A DNA stretch of 64,000 nt, taken from contig JAWMQL010000004.1 in NCBI GenBank assembly GCA_033283165.1, forward strand, positions 124,001 through 188,000, given 5' to 3'. A program made the translations under genes and the position numbers. Each line of letters begins with the position of its first letter. The stretch's first letter is position 1. The notes beneath the pieces are model-generated. The model saw nothing but the letters and a program-made list of their open reading frames with translations, was not told the DNA's origin and searched no databases. The DNA is from JAWMQL01 sp033283165 (GTDB lineage: Bacteria; Pseudomonadota; Gammaproteobacteria; Pseudomonadales; Halieaceae). Positions 60,621 through 64,000 of the stretch are shown piece by piece.

Positions 60621-60640
60621 GCTAATAGTTATTAGTTAGC
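60621..60640. promoter_or_regulatory. Palindromic operator upstream of the P450 gene
   Basis: CTAATA-GT-TATTAG is a perfect palindrome at 60622-60635, and GCTAA/TTAGC form a second outer pair at 60621-60640. It stands 42-61 bases before the P450 start codon. A TetR-type repressor is the usual user of such a site; none is encoded here. Confidence 0.6.
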
Positions 60641-60703
60641 AAGTCAGGGCAGGGCCAGTCCGGGGTACAGATATGTGCCCGCGAGGTGCCCGCCTGGTGC
60701 AGA

Positions 60704-61126
60704 TCAGGGCTTCTTCCTGCCGGTTGCCGCGGGTTCTGCCGCCTGGCCGAGGGTGAACAGGGTATCGACGTAGGACACGTAGCGGTCCAGATACGCGGGG
60801 GAGAGGTCGCGCATCAGGGCCAGGGAGTGCACCACCAGCTTCTCCGGGTTGAGAGGGCCACTGTCGGGGCGCGCATTCTGCAGGGACTCTTCCACCAGCC
60901 GGTCACTGTGCAGCCTGACCAGCCCGGCGCGGAAATGGCGCGCCGATTTCAGCTCTGGCGGGATACCGGGGGTAGCCGGGTCGACGCCCGGCGCTCCGAG
61001 CAGTTCAGCCTCTTGCCGCTGTAATTCCGTTTCCAGGCTTTGGTCCAGGTCGTCGTCGGCGGGCGACTCCTGCCGATTCAGCAGTTCGGTGAGTTGCCGC
61101 AGTTGTCGCCACGCCCGCTCAGCCAT
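60704..61126 (-). CDS. DUF2894 family protein
   Basis: This 140-residue hydrophilic helical protein matches DUF2894, with ELKSARHFRAGLVRLHSDRLVEES in the middle and SPAYLDRYVSYVDTLFTL near the end. Function unknown. Its start overlaps the OmpA-family gene by 8 bases. It is the last gene of the DUF3348-DUF802-OmpA-DUF2894 operon. Confidence 0.85.
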   Translation of the reverse strand: MAERAWRQLRQLTELLNRQESPADDDLDQSLETELQRQEAELLGAPGVDPATPGIPPELKSARHFRAGLVRLHSDRLVEESLQNARPDSGPLNPEKLVVHSLALMRDLSPAYLDRYVSYVDTLFTLGQAAEPAATGRKKP

Positions 61127-61760
61127 CCCGGCCGTCCGGTGAAGCGCCCCGGGGCACCGGCGCTATTTCCACCCGCCGGTTCCGGGAGCGGCCCTCCGGG
61201 GTCCCGTTGGGCGCGACCGGTTGCTGGGCGCCGAACGCCGCGGCGAATACCAGGCTCGAGGGCATACCCGCATCAACCAGCGCACGGGTGACGGTCAGGG
61301 CGCGCTGCGCCGACAGCTCCCAGTTGTCCCGGAAGTGCAGGTTGCCCGCCTGGATGGGCAGGTTGTCTGTAAAACCACTGACCATGAGCAGTTCGTCCCG
61401 CTCCCCCAGGTATACCTGCAGGGGTTGCACCAGGCTGTGCAGCAGGTCGCGGCCCCCGGCCTGCAACTGGTCGGAGTTGAGATCGAACAGCACGCTGCCG
61501 CTGATGCCGATCCGGCCGTCGTTGAGCGTGACACGGCCACTGGCCAGCGGGCCGGCCAGGGCCTGTTCCAGCACCTCGCGGCGCTCCTGCTCCGCCTCGC
61601 GGCGCAGGGTTTCATGCTGCAGTTCCCGGGACAATTCCAGTTGGTAGCCGATGACCCAGACCAGTATGAGTACGAATACCCCCACCAGTCCCGCCATCAG
61701 GTCACCGAAGATCGCCCACACCGGGGTGTCCTGCTCCAGTTCATGCTGCAGTTCCGCCAT
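61119..61760 (-). CDS. OmpA/MotB-like protein
   Basis: This 213-residue protein has one N-terminal TM helix with a membrane aspartate (IFGDLMAGLVGVFVL), like MotB, and a C-terminal OmpA peptidoglycan-binding domain with SGFTDNLPI, LSAQRA and RSRNRRVEI. It would pair with the MotA-like DUF802 protein encoded just upstream (overlap of one base). Together they may form an ion-driven envelope complex. Confidence 0.9.
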   Translation of the reverse strand: MAELQHELEQDTPVWAIFGDLMAGLVGVFVLILVWVIGYQLELSRELQHETLRREAEQERREVLEQALAGPLASGRVTLNDGRIGISGSVLFDLNSDQLQAGGRDLLHSLVQPLQVYLGERDELLMVSGFTDNLPIQAGNLHFRDNWELSAQRALTVTRALVDAGMPSSLVFAAAFGAQQPVAPNGTPEGRSRNRRVEIAPVPRGASPDGRDG

Positions 61761-63364
61761 CAGCCGGCCTCGGCGACCAGCAGGCTGCCCTGGCGTCCCG
61801 CCTGGCGCAGGTCCTCGATAATGGCTCGCTGGGAGGAGACACTCTGGTCGATGATTTCCCGCGCCTGAGCCACGTAGTAGGCCATCTGTTCGTCGCTGCG
61901 TGCGTTGGACTCGTCGAGAGCCCGCTCGATACGGGCCAGGCTCTCGGTCAGGCGGGTATTGGAATCATTGTATTGAGCCACCGCCGCGGCAAAGGCATCG
62001 CTGAGTGCGGCGAGGTTGGCGGTGCTGTCGGCGGCATCGGCGTTGATTTCCACCAGTTTGCCGGTCTGGCTGCCGATCTCCTCGCTCAGCCGGCTGCCTG
62101 TCTCCGCCAGGGCGCGGGCCGCGTTCTCGGCCATGTCGTTCGCAGCCTGGCGTTGGGTGTCGCCGTCGGCGGCCAGTTTCTCCGCTGCCCCGGATAACCG
62201 GGAGAGCAGTGTCTCGCTGTCCCGGCCGAGCTGCTCCAGCAGCGCCTGGCTGTCGCAGTGCAGTTGATCGTGCAGGGCCCGGCTGTCCTCCGACAGCTGC
62301 TCCCGGAGAGCGCTGGCCTCAGCCAGCAGTTGCTCCTTCAAGGCCTGTTGATCCCCGAGCAGGCGCTGTTGCAACGCGCGGCTGTCCCCTGCCAGTTGCT
62401 GCAAACTGGCCTGGCAGTCCGCGGCGAGTTGATCCCGCTGGGCGCCAGCCTCAGCGGCAAGGACCGCCAGCGTGTTGCCAACCTGTGTTTCCAGGGTCGC
62501 CGCCACCTGCGCAGTGCCTTTGCCCAGGGTCTCCCGCAGCGACCTGTCCACCGTGCTCGCCAGGTCCCGGTAGCCCGCGCTCGTGCTGCTCAGCAGGGCC
62601 TGCTGTTGCGCCTGCAGTCCCTGTGCAATCCGTTCACCCTGGCCGGCCAACCGGGCTGACAGGGCGGTCAGCGTGTCTGCCACCCGTGGCAGGGCAGCGG
62701 CCTGCTCTCGCAGGGCGCTGAAGGTTTGTTGCTGCTGGTAGCTCGTGGAATAGTGATAGAAGAGGTCGCCGAGGGCGCTGTCCAGCTGGCGCGAAGCCAA
62801 CAGGCGCTCGCGGCGGCACAGGGTGGCGTTGAGCCCCAGCATCGCGGACGCGGCGATACCCGCGACCGAGGTGCCGAAGGCCAGCCCCAGGCCCTTGATG
62901 GGGGCCGCCAGACCGGCGCGGATGGCTTCCAGCTCGGTGCTGCCCTCCAGCGCGGTCACGGCACCGCCCAGGGTTTCAACCATGCCGGCGAAGGTGCCGA
63001 GCAGGCCGAGCATGACCAGCAGGCCGACCAGGTAGGGCGTGATGACCGGGGCCGGTAAGGCTGCCGGTTCACCGTTGATGCGTCGCGCCACCGGGTTGGC
63101 CAGCGCGGCGGGTAACCTGCGCAGCCACTGGTCCAGGTTCTCGCGCTCACCTGCGACGTCCTGCGGTGGGGTTGCCAGGGCCTGGAGGAGCGCGCCGCTG
63201 GCACGCCGGTATCGAACCAGTTCCCAGATACCGATGGCGTAGACGGCAGCGATCACCAGGGTAATGGCCAGCGCCAGCGAATGGCTGCCGGCAAAATCCA
63301 GCGTCATCCAGGCGATGGCCGAGGCCCCGAGGGCGGTGGCGGTAACAAACAGTAGGCGGGTCAT
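61760..63364 (-). CDS. MotA-like protein with coiled-coil tail (DUF802)
   Basis: This 534-residue protein has two N-terminal TM helices (about 1-22 and 30-50), a second membrane pair around 105-180 in a MotA/TolQ-like layout (GLLGTFAGMVETLG and GTSVAGIAASAMLG), and a long C-terminal coiled coil. That tail has an obvious repeat of about 14 residues built on ALxEQL and DSxAL (about residues 315-400). It overlaps both neighbours by one base. The family is DUF802; function unknown. Confidence 0.86.
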   Translation of the reverse strand: MTRLLFVTATALGASAIAWMTLDFAGSHSLALAITLVIAAVYAIGIWELVRYRRASGALLQALATPPQDVAGERENLDQWLRRLPAALANPVARRINGEPAALPAPVITPYLVGLLVMLGLLGTFAGMVETLGGAVTALEGSTELEAIRAGLAAPIKGLGLAFGTSVAGIAASAMLGLNATLCRRERLLASRQLDSALGDLFYHYSTSYQQQQTFSALREQAAALPRVADTLTALSARLAGQGERIAQGLQAQQQALLSSTSAGYRDLASTVDRSLRETLGKGTAQVAATLETQVGNTLAVLAAEAGAQRDQLAADCQASLQQLAGDSRALQQRLLGDQQALKEQLLAEASALREQLSEDSRALHDQLHCDSQALLEQLGRDSETLLSRLSGAAEKLAADGDTQRQAANDMAENAARALAETGSRLSEEIGSQTGKLVEINADAADSTANLAALSDAFAAAVAQYNDSNTRLTESLARIERALDESNARSDEQMAYYVAQAREIIDQSVSSQRAIIEDLRQAGRQGSLLVAEAG

Positions 63365-64000
63365 TAGCTGGTTATTTCCTGGTCTTCGTCAATGGCTTCG
63401 ATCAGTCCCTGTACTGGCAGCAGGCGCGTGTCGATCTCCGCCAGCAGCAGGGAACGCAGGTCCCGCTGGCACTGTGTCAGCAGGGTCGCACCGGACAGGT
63501 GCTGCGCTTTCAGGTGTCGCATTCGCCGCTCCAGCAGGGCCGGCACGGCGGCGAAAGACTGCCGGTGCTGGTTGACCAGCGTCTGGTCCAGCGCGCTTTC
63601 CAGCGCGACCAGTTTCGCCAGTCGCGGCGACAGGCCGCTGAGGGCGATACGTACCCGGTCCTGCAGGTTGCGCACCCGGAATTCCATGTCGCGCTGGTGC
63701 GCGGCATAGAACCGCAGGTAGGGGCGGATGTCGGGGCTGTCCCCGGCCGCGGGCGGATCGACCAGTGGCAATTGCAGCCGCCCGGCGTTGCCGCCCGGCA
63801 CGAAGCTTCGCAGCACGGATTGAATCAGGGTCGCGCGGACGTCCAGGAAGTCCCGCCGGATCGCCTCGGCTCCGGCGCCGGCCTGCTCGAAGGGCAGGCT
63901 GGACAGGTTCAGGTGCGTGGCCGACAGGCTGATCGAGTCAGACAGGTCGATCAGGCCTCCCATGCGCAGGGCGAAGTTGCGGCGTGGCGTGGCCACGTTC
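63364..64000 (-). CDS. DUF3348 family protein (partial at window edge)
   Basis: This protein has about 211 residues in the window and continues beyond base 64000: the frame stays open to the edge, and family members have extra residues before the segment RMGGLIDLSDSISLSATHL. It is hydrophilic and helical. GTG 63996 is an in-frame codon but probably not the true start. It is first in the operon with DUF802, OmpA and DUF2894 genes. Function unknown. Confidence 0.82.
   Translation of the reverse strand, partial: NVATPRRNFALRMGGLIDLSDSISLSATHLNLSSLPFEQAGAGAEAIRRDFLDVRATLIQSVLRSFVPGGNAGRLQLPLVDPPAAGDSPDIRPYLRFYAAHQRDMEFRVRNLQDRVRIALSGLSPRLAKLVALESALDQTLVNQHRQSFAAVPALLERRMRHLKAQHLSGATLLTQCQRDLRSLLLAEIDTRLLPVQGLIEAIDEDQEITS

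Noticed and set aside
1..64000. tRNA or rRNA genes, CRISPR arrays, integrases and complete insertion sequences.
   Set aside because: None was recognised; only short repeats are present.

Overview
The window reads as a chromosomal segment of a GC-rich gammaproteobacterium. The opening lpxA-lpxB-rnhB-dnaE order is typical of Gammaproteobacteria, and the DUF3348/DUF802/OmpA/DUF2894 operon at the end is typical of Gamma- and Betaproteobacteria. A marine Cellvibrionales/Halieaceae-like host is my guess, not something the sequence proves. I see no tRNA, rRNA, CRISPR array, integrase or complete insertion sequence.

Layout. 1-7.3 kb is housekeeping: the lpxA end, lpxB, rnhB, dnaE, a Nudix hydrolase, an SDR and a DUF1244 protein. 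7.9-12.2 kb is an RND efflux pump with its adaptor. 12.3-16.2 kb holds a membrane protein, two alpha/beta hydrolases and an isocitrate-lyase-superfamily lyase. 16.3-33.6 kb is an accessory catabolic block: a Crp/Fnr regulator, two proteins resembling plant red chlorophyll catabolite reductase (RCCR), an SDR resembling chlorophyll(ide) b reductase (NOL/NYC1), two MFS transporters, a fused double nitrilase, flavoenzymes, an aldehyde dehydrogenase, an isochorismatase-type amidase and two maleate-isomerase-like proteins. 33.6-36.5 kb is a sulfate-activation unit (LysR, cysC, sat). 37.4-46.3 kb carries two PuuE/imidase-like hydrolases with a second isochorismatase-type amidase, then a divergent GST / unknown / HMG-CoA-lyase-like / HyuA / HyuB run. 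46.4-49.5 kb is a two-component system and a CDF metal transporter. 49.6-56.0 kb is a CobN-like, ExbB-like, DUF2149 operon matching the HmuSTUV haem-dechelatase arrangement. 57-59.3 kb is a DUF1538/PII/CBS module, followed by a P450 and the DUF2894-OmpA-DUF802-DUF3348 operon.

How it may work together. The main proposal is that much of 13-56 kb is a catabolic programme for chlorophyll or another cyclic tetrapyrrole: ester hydrolysis by alpha/beta hydrolases, metal removal by the HmuS-like protein, reduction by the NOL-like SDR and the two RCCR-like proteins, and breakdown of pyrrole-derived lactams and maleimides by HyuAB, imidase-like, half-amidase-like, maleate-isomerase-like and dimethylmalate-lyase-like enzymes. 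A shared operator-like motif, TGATAT-N6-ATATCA, lies in four promoter regions of this block and suggests one regulon. A perfect Fnr-type box precedes the first RCCR-like gene. I found no Rieske (PAO-like) ring-opening oxygenase, so the pathway is incomplete here and the substrate assignment remains inference.
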